NCBI RefSeq assembly: GCF_000426045.1
Contig: NZ_AUEP01000004.1
Coordinates: forward strand, 310,001-374,000
Reading direction: 5' to 3'
DNA: 64,000 nt
DNA from: Marmoricola sp. URHB0036
GTDB taxonomy: Bacteria; Actinomycetota; Actinomycetes; Propionibacteriales; Nocardioidaceae
Within the stretch, counting starts at the first letter, position 1, and every line of letters begins with the position of its first letter. The position numbers and the translations under genes are program-made. Positions 1 through 7,449 of the stretch are shown here, piece by piece. The notes below the pieces were generated by a model that saw only the letters and a list, made by a program, of their open reading frames with translations, searched no databases and had not been told where the DNA came from.

Positions 1-227
1 TCCTGGAGGTTGTGGCCGACACCCGGGATGTAAGCGGTGACCTCGATGCCGCTCGACAGGCGCACGCGGGCGACCTTGCGAAGAGCAGAGTTCGGCTTCT
101 TGGGAGTCGTGGTGTAGACGCGGGTGCAGACACCGCGTCGCTGGGGCGAACCCTTCAGGGCAGGCGTCTTGTTCTTGGACACCTTGTCCTGGCGGCCCTT
201 GCGGACCAGCTGGTTGATGGTGGGCAC
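1..227 (-). CDS. rpsL: 30S ribosomal protein S12 (partial, runs off left edge)
   Basis: S12 is the small-subunit protein at the decoding centre. The first 75 codons are visible: the N-terminus reads [15 protein letters not shown] and is followed by the hallmark segment [15 protein letters not shown]. The lysine of TPKKPNSA, where streptomycin-resistance changes usually fall, is unaltered; the second resistance site lies beyond the edge. The start is GTG at 227, which gives the universal [10 protein letters not shown] beginning; AGGGAA lies about 9 nt upstream as a weak Shine-Dalgarno. The gene continues left of the window, where rpsG, fusA and tuf would be expected. It follows the FAD/Fe-S oxidase gene after a 139-bp gap that holds its likely 5' leader. 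Confidence 0.97.
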   Translation of the reverse strand, partial: MPTINQLVRKGRQDKVSKNKTPALKGSPQRRGVCTRVYTTTPKKPNSALRKVARVRLSSGIEVTAYIPGVGHNLQ

Positions 228-363
228 CTGGTGGTTCCCTTTCTGTTCTGCTCTCAGTACCCGACGCCTTGCCGGGCACGATGATGTCGCTTGTTGCATG
301 TGGTGCGGGAGTGCGGCACAGAGGGCACGCAAACAGGCCTGGATCGCCCAAGCACAAGGAGCA

Positions 364-393
364 AGACTACCGGCGGGCAGCAGTCAAGGCAAA
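364..393 (-). promoter_or_regulatory. Candidate rpsL promoter
   Basis: On the minus strand a -35-like TTTGCC (393-388) and a -10 TAGTCT (369-364) are separated by 18 nt. The first three bases of the -10 are the TAG stop codon of the upstream oxidase gene. This implies an rpsL leader of about 130 nt (228-357), in which no terminator or other strong structure is evident. Inferred from sequence only. Confidence 0.45.
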
Positions 394-3183
394 ACGCGGG
401 TGGAGCAGCTCCGCGAGGTGCAAGGCCCGCCGTCCGGCGAGGTCGTCGAGCTGCGTGCGGCAGGAGAATCCGTCTGCCACAACAACGGCGTCTGGCCCGG
501 CATTCCGTACGGCGGGCAGCAGGTCGTGCTCGGCCACGGCCACCGAGACCTCGTAGTGCCCCTGCTCGACCCCGAAGTTGCCGGCGAGGCCGCAGCAGCC
601 GCCCACGCGGGTGACGGTGGCACCGGTCTGCGCGAGCAGCGCGGCGTCGGTCTCCCAGCCGATGACGGCGTGGTGGTGGCAGTGCGGCTGGGCCACCACC
701 TCGACGCCGGTGAGGTCGGGCGGCGTCCATGTCCCGCGGCGCACCTGGTCGGCGAGGAACTCCGCGAGCGACAGCAGGCCCCTGCTCACCTCGGCGACGC
801 GCGGGTCGTCGACCAGCTGGCCGGCGTCCTCGCGGATCGCGGCCAGGCAGCTGGGTTCCAGGCCGATGACGGGGGTCCCGTCGGCGACGTACCCGTGCAG
901 GGTCTCGACCGCCGCGCCCACGATGCGCCGCGCCGCGGCCAGCTGCCCGGTGGTGATCCAGGTGAGGCCGCAGCACGCCTGGTCGGGGATGACGGCGGCC
1001 CGGAGTCCCAACGACTCGAGCAGCTCGATCGCCGCCCGTCCGGTGTCGGCAGCGAACCGGTCGGTGAAGGAGTCGGCCCAGATCCACACGTCCGGCTTTG
1101 CGTCATCCGAATCGTGGCCTTGAGCGCTCCGTCCGTATGACGCACGCAGTGGCTGCTCGGAGAAGCGGGGCAGGCTGCGGCGCCGGTCGACCCCGGCGGC
1201 GGCCTTCGCGAGACGGCCGACGGTCTCGCTGCGGAGCATGGCGTTGGCCAGCTTCGGCGGAGTCATCCGGGCCCAGCGCGGCAGCTGGCCGAGGGCGTAG
1301 TGGGAGCGGGGGCGCAGCTTGCGGCGGTACTGCTGCGACAGGGCCTCCGACTTGTAGGTCGCCATGTCGATGCCGGTCGGGCAGTCGCGGGCACAGCCCT
1401 TGCAGGACAGGCAGAGGTCGAGCGCGTCGCCGACGGCCGGGTCGTCGAAGCCGAGGGTGCCGTTGGCGACGTCCTGGAGGACGTGCGCGCGGCCGCGGGT
1501 GGAGTCCTTCTCCTCCCGGGTGGCGAGGTACGACGGGCACATCACGCCACCTGTGCCCGTGTTGTCGGCGATGCACTTGCCCACGCCAGTGCAGCGGTGC
1601 ACGGCGTCCTTGAACGAGCCGGAGTCGTGGGTCAGCTTCAGCGTCGTACGCACCGGGCGCATGGGTGCGGCCAGCCGCAGGTCGGCGTCGAAGGGGGCAG
1701 GCTCGACGAGCACGCCGGGGTTGAGCAGGTTGCCGGGGTCGAGGATCCGCTTCGCCTGCTGCATCAGCGCGATCGCCTGCGGGGAGTACATCCGCGGCAG
1801 CAGCTCGGAGCGGGCCCGGCCGTCGCCGTGCTCCCCCGACATCGAGCCGCGGTACGACGCCACCAGGTCGGCCGCGTCCTCGATGAAGCCCCGGAAACGG
1901 CTCCGACCACCGGCGTCCTCGAGCTCGAAGTCGATGCGCACGTGCACGCAGCCGTCACCGAAGTGGCCGTAGGGCACGCCATCGAGGGCGCGGTCCTTCA
2001 ACAGCGCGTCGAAGTCGCGCAGGTAGTCGCCGAGCCTGTCGGGCGGAACGGCGGCGTCCTCCCACCCTGCCTGGGCCGGGCGGCTCAGCGAGCGGGCCGC
2101 GAGCCCGGCGCCGTCCTCACGGATCCGCCACAGGGCCAGCTGCTCGACGACGTCGGTGACGATCCGGTGCGGCACTCCCGCCGTCGCGGCGACTGCCTCG
2201 GCCTTCGACTCGGCCTCGCGGAGATCGGTGCCGGTCACCTCGGCGAACAGCCAGCCGCCGCCGGCCGGGAGCTCGGGATGGCCCGTCACCATGCCCGCGA
2301 TGCGTTGGTCCAGCCCCTCGCACGCGACGAGCGGGTGCTCCAGGAGGGCGGGTACGGCGTCGGCCGCATCGGCCATCGTCGGGTAGCCGAGCACCGCGAG
2401 TGCACGAGCAGGCGCGTCCTCGACCAGCCGGACGGTCGCCTCCAGGACCAGCCCGAGGGTGCCCTCGGTGCCGACCAGGAAGCGGTCGAACCGACGGCCG
2501 TGCTCGGGGAGCAGGTGCTCGAAGGAGTAGCCCGAGACCTGGCGCCCGAAGCGACCGAACTCGGTACGCACGGTGCCGCGGTGCTCGTCGACCAGGGTGT
2601 CGAGTGCCTGGAGCTGGCGGTTTCGAGACGCTCGCTGCGCTCGCTCCTCAACCACCGAGGAGACGACCGTCCCGTCGGCGAGCAGCACGCTCAGAGCCTC
2701 GACGTTGTCGACGGTCCGGCCGTAGGCCAGCGCCCGCGAGCCGCACGCGTTGTTGCCGATCATCCCGCCGACTGTGCAGCGGGTGTGGGTCGACGGGTCC
2801 GGACCGAACCGGAGCCCGGCCGCCACCGCCTGCTTCTGGAGCACGGCGTGCACCACACCGGGCTGCACGCGAGCAAGGCGCGCCTCGCGGTCGAGCTCGA
2901 GCACGCGGTTGAGGTGGCGGTTGGTGTCGACGACGATGCCGGCCCCGATCGCGTTGCCGGCGATCGACGTACCGGCTCCGCGCATGGTCAGCGGCGTACC
3001 CGTCTCCCGCGCCACCGCGAGGGTGGCGGCGATCTCGTCGGTGTCGCGGGGGCGTACGACGACCAGCGGCGGGATCCGGTAGAGGGAGGCGTCGCTCGCG
3101 TACAGCGTCCTCGCGAGCTGCGAGTCGTCGACCTCGACGAGTCCAGCACGGCGGAGCGCGGCGACGACGTCGCCGGCTACCAC
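367..3183 (-). CDS. FAD-binding and 4Fe-4S oxidase (YdiJ/D-2-hydroxyacid dehydrogenase-like)
   Basis: A 938-residue flavoprotein fused to an iron-sulfur module, the layout of E. coli YdiJ and related D-2-hydroxyacid (lactate, 2-hydroxyglutarate) dehydrogenases. The N-terminal PCMH FAD domain (about residues 20-240) shows [17 protein letters not shown] and [20 protein letters not shown]. The FAD-oxidase C domain follows, with [17 protein letters not shown]. Two 4Fe-4S motifs are CTGVGKC...CPSY and [12 protein letters not shown]. Two CCG-type segments are DQACCGL and [11 protein letters not shown]. The GTG start at 3183 overlaps the 3' end of the transhydrogenase gene by 7 bp, implying translational coupling. 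Two short palindromic repeats lie in frame inside it (1099-1143, 2619-2655) and encode extra linker peptides near residues 177-189 and 680-695. The substrate is inferred from the neighbour, not proven. Confidence 0.85.
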   Translation of the reverse strand: MVAGDVVAALRRAGLVEVDDSQLARTLYASDASLYRIPPLVVVRPRDTDEIAATLAVARETGTPLTMRGAGTSIAGNAIGAGIVVDTNRHLNRVLELDREARLARVQPGVVHAVLQKQAVAAGLRFGPDPSTHTRCTVGGMIGNNACGSRALAYGRTVDNVEALSVLLADGTVVSSVVEERAQRASRNRQLQALDTLVDEHRGTVRTEFGRFGRQVSGYSFEHLLPEHGRRFDRFLVGTEGTLGLVLEATVRLVEDAPARALAVLGYPTMADAADAVPALLEHPLVACEGLDQRIAGMVTGHPELPAGGGWLFAEVTGTDLREAESKAEAVAATAGVPHRIVTDVVEQLALWRIREDGAGLAARSLSRPAQAGWEDAAVPPDRLGDYLRDFDALLKDRALDGVPYGHFGDGCVHVRIDFELEDAGGRSRFRGFIEDAADLVASYRGSMSGEHGDGRARSELLPRMYSPQAIALMQQAKRILDPGNLLNPGVLVEPAPFDADLRLAAPMRPVRTTLKLTHDSGSFKDAVHRCTGVGKCIADNTGTGGVMCPSYLATREEKDSTRGRAHVLQDVANGTLGFDDPAVGDALDLCLSCKGCARDCPTGIDMATYKSEALSQQYRRKLRPRSHYALGQLPRWARMTPPKLANAMLRSETVGRLAKAAAGVDRRRSLPRFSEQPLRASYGRSAQGHDSDDAKPDVWIWADSFTDRFAADTGRAAIELLESLGLRAAVIPDQACCGLTWITTGQLAAARRIVGAAVETLHGYVADGTPVIGLEPSCLAAIREDAGQLVDDPRVAEVSRGLLSLAEFLADQVRRGTWTPPDLTGVEVVAQPHCHHHAVIGWETDAALLAQTGATVTRVGGCCGLAGNFGVEQGHYEVSVAVAEHDLLPAVRNAGPDAVVVADGFSCRTQLDDLAGRRALHLAELLHPRFALTAARR
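1099..1143. repeat. Palindromic repeat, family A, copy 1 (inside oxidase gene)
   Basis: About 45 bp with imperfect outer arms (GCGTCATCCGAAT and CCGTATGACGC) around the 8-bp palindrome GAGCGCTC. It matches the intergenic element at 42991-43034 along nearly its whole length on the opposite strand. On the minus strand it is translated in frame as [15 protein letters not shown] in the linker between the Fe-S and CCG parts of the oxidase. The length is a multiple of three, so the reading frame is kept. Confidence 0.7.
2619..2655. repeat. Palindromic repeat, family B, copy 1 (inside oxidase gene)
   Basis: The element starts GGTTTCGAGACGCTCGC and ends GCTCGCTCCTCAACCACC, a REP-like sequence that I recall as dispersed in Nocardioides-type genomes. 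It is read in frame on the minus strand as [12 protein letters not shown], a charged insert within the FAD domain between conserved segments. A longer relative lies between rplK and nusG at 34777-34838. Confidence 0.7.
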
Positions 3184-4439
3184 AGCTCGAGCGACCGGGT
3201 CAGGATCTGTGCCGCATCCTCCTCGGTCACCTCGCGTGGGGCGGTGGCGAGCAGGCGCTGCTGCTTGAGGGTGCCCTCGACGAGGTCGTCGATGTCGCCC
3301 TCGTCGTACCCGACAGCGCCGAGGCCGTTGGGGATGACGATGTCGCGCATCAGGTCGGTCAGAACGTTGGGGAGCGCGTCGGGTCCGTCGTAGTCGTGGC
3401 CGGGCGCGAGCAGCTCGGCCGCCCGCAGGTGTCGCCCGGGATCGGCCTCGAAGGTCCACCGGAACGCCTCGGGCGCGGTGAGCGAGACGGCCATCCCGTG
3501 GGGCACCATCGCCTCGTCGTCGGGGTAGCCCTCGGGGTGGAAGTCCTTGACCCGTCCGGCGATCGGATAGGCGTTGGCGTGCGGGATGTGCACGCCGGCG
3601 TTGCCGAAACCGAGACCGGCGAAGGTCGCGGCCATGGCCATGGCATGCCGGGCTTCGGTGTCGTCGCCGTCCTGGACGGCGGGCCGGAACCAGCGCGACA
3701 GCAGCGACATCGCCTTCTCCGACCACATGTCGGAGATCGGGTTGGCTCCGCAGTAGGGCACCCGCTCCTCGGGCCGCTTCTTGTCGTACGACGCGAACGA
3801 GCGCGCGGTGTAGCTCTCCAGCGCGTGGCACAGGATGTCCATCCCGGCGGCCGAGGTGACCCCTGCCGGCTGGGTCAGCGTCAGGACCGGGTCGACCACA
3901 GCCAGGGTGGGCCGCAGCCGGGGGTGGCTGATGCCGGTCTTCACCTTCTGCGCGAGTACGTCGAGCACGCAGATCGTCGTGGACTCCGCGCCGGTGCCGG
4001 TCGTGGTCGGGACTGCCACCAGCGGCTTGAGCGGCTTCTCGGGGTTGCGGGCCTTGCCGACCGGGGCGTTGACGTAGTCCATCAGCTCACCGTCGTTGGT
4101 GGTGAGCAGGTTGACCGCCTTGGCGGTGTCGATCGCTGATCCCCCGCCGACCGCGACGTAGGCGTCCCACGGGCCGGTGTCACGGGCGTGGGCGATCGCC
4201 GCCTCGAGGCTGGCGTCGGTCGGCTCGACGTGGGTGCCGTCGTACACCGCCGCCTCGATGCCGAACTGGCCCATCTGGTCGGCCACCCGCTGGGGATGCC
4301 CGGTCGCGGCGACGCCGGGGTCGGTGATCACGAGCACCCGTTTCACGTCGTACTGCGAGAGGTCGTAGCCGATCTCGTCCGAGGCCCCCTCGCCGAACTT
4401 CAGTCCGGGAGCGCCGTAGGTGAACACGGATTCGTTCAT
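3177..4439 (-). CDS. Iron-containing alcohol dehydrogenase, hydroxyacid-oxoacid transhydrogenase type
   Basis: A group III iron-dependent dehydrogenase of 420 residues. The NAD(H) pocket motif is VGGGSAIDTAKAVN, followed by VPTTTGTGAEST. Candidate metal ligands are the Asp and His of GMDILCHALES, the His of VHIPHANAYP and the His of MVPHGMAVS. The length and the PHANAYP...FHPEGYP segments resemble mammalian ADHFE1, which couples 4-hydroxybutyrate oxidation to reduction of 2-oxoglutarate to D-2-hydroxyglutarate; that assignment is by family resemblance. I chose ATG 4439 over the TTG at 4448 because a TAGATT box lies exactly 7 nt upstream, fitting a leaderless transcript. The downstream oxidase overlaps it by 7 bp and may re-oxidise the hydroxyacid product. 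Confidence 0.85.
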   Translation of the reverse strand: MNESVFTYGAPGLKFGEGASDEIGYDLSQYDVKRVLVITDPGVAATGHPQRVADQMGQFGIEAAVYDGTHVEPTDASLEAAIAHARDTGPWDAYVAVGGGSAIDTAKAVNLLTTNDGELMDYVNAPVGKARNPEKPLKPLVAVPTTTGTGAESTTICVLDVLAQKVKTGISHPRLRPTLAVVDPVLTLTQPAGVTSAAGMDILCHALESYTARSFASYDKKRPEERVPYCGANPISDMWSEKAMSLLSRWFRPAVQDGDDTEARHAMAMAATFAGLGFGNAGVHIPHANAYPIAGRVKDFHPEGYPDDEAMVPHGMAVSLTAPEAFRWTFEADPGRHLRAAELLAPGHDYDGPDALPNVLTDLMRDIVIPNGLGAVGYDEGDIDDLVEGTLKQQRLLATAPREVTEEDAAQILTRSLELW

Positions 4440-4446
4440 GTCCGCC

Positions 4447-4452
4447 AATCTA
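4447..4452 (-). promoter_or_regulatory. -10 box for a leaderless transhydrogenase transcript
   Basis: TAGATT, then 7 nt, then the ATG at 4439. The TAG of the box is also the stop codon of the upstream tandem-NUDIX gene. No clear -35 was identified. Confidence 0.5.
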
Positions 4453-5340
4453 ACGAGCCGCGCCCATGCCCAGCGCGGCGGTGACCAGCGTGGACACCAG
4501 GACCGCGCCGGAGGTCACCTCGGCCAGCGGGACCCACGCGACGGCGTCGGTGGTCCCGTCGAGGTCCTCGACGTTCGGCTCCTCGTCGCTCACGTCGACC
4601 GCGAAGACGAGGTGGACGCCGTGGAAGTCCTCCTCGCGACCGTGTGGCGCGGTTCCGGTGAAGTGCTCGTCGTGCACGCCGAGCAGGTTCCCGACCGTGG
4701 CGACCAGCCCGGTCTCCTCGAGCACCTCGCGGGCCACCGCCACGGCCGGCGGCTCGCCGTGGTCGAGGCCACCTCCCGGCAGCGTCCAGGTGCCCGGGCG
4801 CGGACCGCGAGCCGAGTGGCGGGTCAGCAGGAGGGCGTCGTCTCGCCGGACGAGGGCGTACGCCGCGAGCCGCTGCCGCTCGGCGGGCCAGTGGTGGGCC
4901 AGCGCCTCGCGCACCATCGGGACGGTCGGGACGAGGCCGGACTCGACGTCCGCGACGGGTAGCCAGCGGGCGTCGACGGTGGACCCGTCGATCTCGACGA
5001 CCCGGGGCTCGGGCGCCTCTGCGGCCACCCAGGCGTCGTACACGATCCGCACGGAGTGCATCTCGGTCGGCGCGCTCGTGCGGTCGACGACCCGGTGCGC
5101 CGACCCGATCCACAGCGGTCGGCCGAGGTGGCACTCGAGCCCGGTCTCCTCGTGGACCTCGCGCACCACGGCGTCGTCGGGGTGCTCGCCGAACTCGATG
5201 CCACCGCCGGGCAACGTCCAGAGCTCGGCCTCGGAGATCGAGGGCGCGAGACGGGACAGCAGGACCTCGCCGGCTCGCACGATCACGGCGTACGCCGCGA
5301 CCCGCTGCCTGCGTGGAAGGCCACCCGGATCCTCGACCAT
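4450..5340 (-). CDS. Tandem NUDIX hydrolase
   Basis: A 296-residue protein with two complete NUDIX domains, which hydrolyse nucleoside diphosphates linked to another moiety. Domain 1 (about 10-145) carries GGGIEFGEHPDDAVV followed by REVHEETGL. Domain 2 (about 155-290) carries GGGLDHGEPPAVAVA followed by REVLEETGL. Both fit Gx5Ex7REUxEExGU, so both metal-binding helices look intact. The ATG at 5340 is preceded by TAGACT and 7 nt, indicating a leaderless start. The gene is divergent from the acyltransferase-3 gene with only 45 bp between the two starts. The substrate cannot be told from the sequence. Confidence 0.85.
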   Translation of the reverse strand: MVEDPGGLPRRQRVAAYAVIVRAGEVLLSRLAPSISEAELWTLPGGGIEFGEHPDDAVVREVHEETGLECHLGRPLWIGSAHRVVDRTSAPTEMHSVRIVYDAWVAAEAPEPRVVEIDGSTVDARWLPVADVESGLVPTVPMVREALAHHWPAERQRLAAYALVRRDDALLLTRHSARGPRPGTWTLPGGGLDHGEPPAVAVAREVLEETGLVATVGNLLGVHDEHFTGTAPHGREEDFHGVHLVFAVDVSDEEPNVEDLDGTTDAVAWVPLAEVTSGAVLVSTLVTAALGMGAAR

Positions 5341-5385
5341 GGAGGGGAGTCTAGGGACCTCGCAGGTGGCCGGTATTTTGTGCCC
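5341..5385. promoter_or_regulatory. Compact divergent promoter region
   Basis: 45 bp carry two leaderless-style -10 boxes in opposite directions: TAGACT (minus, 5353-5348, 7 nt from the NUDIX ATG) and TATTTT (plus, 5374-5379, 6 nt from GTG 5386). The -35 regions must overlap, so the two transcripts may compete. Confidence 0.5.
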
Positions 5386-6489
5386 GTGCCCGACGTCGAT
5401 GCTCCACTCGCGCCCAGCCCGGCGCCGGCCAAGCAACGCGACCCGTGGTTCGACAACGCCAAGATGGCGCTGGTCACGCTGGTGGTCCTGGGGCACTCCT
5501 GGACCCTGTTGCCGCTCAACCTCACCGACGGCGGCAGCTCGACCGCGACCCAGGTCGACACCTGGTTCTACAACTTCCTCTACGCCTGGCACATCCCGGC
5601 CTTCGTCATCGTCACCGGCTACCTCTCGCGGTCCTTCGAGTACACCCGCATCCGGTTGTGGAACCTGGTCACCACGGTGGCCGTGCCGTACGTGATCTTC
5701 GAGGGCGTCTACGCGCTCTACCGGCACGTCGTCGGCGGTGTCGACTTCGAGCGGCTGTGGGCCAACCCCCACTGGCCGATGTGGTACCTCTCCGCGATGT
5801 TCTTCTGGCGCCTGATGACGCCGATCTTCAAGCGGATGCCGGGCAAGGTGGTGGTCGCGGTCGTGATCAGTCTGGTGGCGGGCCTCTACGCCAACGACAT
5901 CTTCGACAATGCCCGCATCTTCGGGCTGCTGCCGTTCTTCGTGCTGGGGCTGAAGATGCACGAGGGCCACTGGAGTCTGCTGCGCACCAGGCGGGCACGC
6001 TGGTACGGCATCGGCGCTCTCGTCATCCTGTTCGTGGTCGCCCGCTTCTCCGGCAACTGGTTCGAGACCGAGTGGCTCTACTACCGCTCGCGCTACGACG
6101 CGCTCGACCCGGACAACCTGCGCGCCATGGTGATCCGGATGTCGCTGCTGATCGCGGGCCTGGTGGGTTCCTTCGCCTTCTTCGCCGTCGTGCCGCGCAG
6201 CAAGACGTGGTTCTCCACCCTCGGCGGGGCCACCCTCGTGGTGTACCTGTTCCACGGGTTCTTCGTGCTCGGCGCCGAGTTCGCCGGCTTCAAGGGTTGG
6301 GCCGCGGACCACTGGCCGCTCTCCATGATCCTGGTGTCGATCCTGGCCCCGGCGCTGGCCCTCTTCCTGGCCTGGAAACCGGTCTCGAGCCGGCTGACCA
6401 TGTTCGTCGACCCGATCGGCACGTTCACCCGTCGTCGGAAACGGCTGGCTTCCCGAACGCCGCCAGGTCCGGACCCCAGCTCGGGGTGA
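5386..6489 (+). CDS. Acyltransferase-3 family membrane protein
   Basis: A 367-residue integral membrane protein of the acyltransferase-3 family, whose members acylate sugars, peptidoglycan or lipids using carriers on the cytoplasmic side. It opens with DPWFDNAKMALVTLVVLGHS, the family's usual first helix with its conserved His. About ten hydrophobic segments follow, including HIPAFVIVTGYLSRSF, WPMWYLSAMFFWRLMTP and ATLVVYLFHGFFVLG. The start is taken as GTG 5386, 6 nt after TATTTT; a GTG two codons earlier is the alternative. The tail is basic (FTRRRKRLASR). Its last 65 bp overlap, tail to tail, the 3' end of the PlsC-like acyltransferase gene. The acceptor is unknown. Confidence 0.85.
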   Translation: MPDVDAPLAPSPAPAKQRDPWFDNAKMALVTLVVLGHSWTLLPLNLTDGGSSTATQVDTWFYNFLYAWHIPAFVIVTGYLSRSFEYTRIRLWNLVTTVAVPYVIFEGVYALYRHVVGGVDFERLWANPHWPMWYLSAMFFWRLMTPIFKRMPGKVVVAVVISLVAGLYANDIFDNARIFGLLPFFVLGLKMHEGHWSLLRTRRARWYGIGALVILFVVARFSGNWFETEWLYYRSRYDALDPDNLRAMVIRMSLLIAGLVGSFAFFAVVPRSKTWFSTLGGATLVVYLFHGFFVLGAEFAGFKGWAADHWPLSMILVSILAPALALFLAWKPVSSRLTMFVDPIGTFTRRRKRLASRTPPGPDPSSG

Positions 6490-7234
6490 CCGCGTTGAAC
6501 GGCACCGCGTCGAGCTCACGGGCTCGCTGACGAGTGGGTGCGTGGCCGCCGAGGTGGGCGGGGTACCAGGTGGCCACCTCGCCGGGTCGCGGCACGTGGT
6601 GGGGCAACCGCTGGAGGCCCTCGAGCAGGTCGGTGAGATGGTGCCCGAGCTCGTGGGTCCGTGCGGTCACGTCGTCCCCCGGGCCGACGTACAACGGGGG
6701 GCCGAAGGCGAGGTCCACGCGGCGCCGGCGGGTCCACTCGACCGTGGACGTGGGGTCGCCCACCGAGGCGACCCGCTGGGAGCCCCAGATCGCGACCGGC
6801 ACCAGTGGAGCTCCGGTGTCCCTTGCCAGCGACGCCACTCCCCGCATCAGCGGCCGCACGGTGTAGGAGTGGCTGATCCCGGCCTCGGGGAACCCGCAGA
6901 CGGCCTCCCCTGCCTCGAGCTCGTGGCGGGCGCGGAGATAGGTGTACGCCGGCGCCTGCCGGTTCACCGGGATGTGCCGCATCCGGTCCATGAACCACGG
7001 CACGACCGGCACCTCCCAGACGTCGTGGCGGGTCATGAACCGCACGTGGCGACCGCGGGTCACGGCAGCCTTCTCGACGAGCACGAAGTCGGGGTAGGAC
7101 ACGTGCGTGGCGGCGAGCACGACGGGTCCGGTGCGCGGCAGGTGCTCCTCGCCGGTCCAGCGGACGTCGAGCCCGAGGCCGAGCAGCGCGAGCCGGCCGA
7201 GCCCGTTCACGCACCGGTAGACCGCGTCACCCAT
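6425..7234 (-). CDS. 1-acyl-sn-glycerol-3-phosphate acyltransferase (PlsC-like)
   Basis: A 269-residue lysophospholipid acyltransferase, expected at the inner membrane face to add the second acyl chain in phospholipid synthesis or a related acylation. Catalytic block I is ATHVSYPD, giving the HX4D motif; the substrate-binding blocks resemble VNRQ...FPEAGISHS (a variant of FPEG) and APLVPVAIWG. The ATG at 7234 is well placed behind AGGAGGGG, so this gene has a classical Shine-Dalgarno, unlike several neighbours. The C-terminus (WYPAHLGGHAP) matches a common actinobacterial subgroup. It converges on and overlaps the acyltransferase-3 gene by 65 bp. The 215 bp upstream hold a large hairpin (7380-7417) and otherwise nothing recognisable. 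Confidence 0.85.
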   Translation of the reverse strand: MGDAVYRCVNGLGRLALLGLGLDVRWTGEEHLPRTGPVVLAATHVSYPDFVLVEKAAVTRGRHVRFMTRHDVWEVPVVPWFMDRMRHIPVNRQAPAYTYLRARHELEAGEAVCGFPEAGISHSYTVRPLMRGVASLARDTGAPLVPVAIWGSQRVASVGDPTSTVEWTRRRRVDLAFGPPLYVGPGDDVTARTHELGHHLTDLLEGLQRLPHHVPRPGEVATWYPAHLGGHAPTRQRARELDAVPFNAVTPSWGPDLAAFGKPAVSDDG

Positions 7235-7379
7235 CACCCCTCCTGCCTGTCGCGCCACCGTAGGGCTTCGGCGCAGTCGGGCGGCGGGATTGGACAGCTG
7301 GACGAGCCGCGTCGACCGCACCCGCGTGCTCGTGTCACAGGAAAGCTCCCCCGGGCGGCGTACGACGACCCTGGTGTGG

Positions 7380-7417
7380 CACGAGGGCGGTTCCCCGGGC
7401 GCCCGGGGAAACTCGTG
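7380..7417. terminator. Perfect 20-bp palindrome with flanking arms
   Basis: TTCCCCGGGCGCCCGGGGAA (7391-7410) is perfectly self-complementary, and the flanks CACGAG and CTCGTG extend the pairing across a small bulge. It lies 33 bp beyond the stop of the reductase gene. There is no U-run, so it may be an actinobacterial hairpin-only terminator; a protein-binding site is also possible. Confidence 0.45.
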
Positions 7418-7449
7418 ACCCGAGCCGCCACCTCCCAAACCACCGCCGC

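Noticed and set aside
3184-3831. Upstream extension of the FAD/Fe-S oxidase reading frame
   Set aside because: The extra 216 codons lie inside the transhydrogenase gene in another frame and give Arg-rich nonsense; homology begins at GTG 3183.
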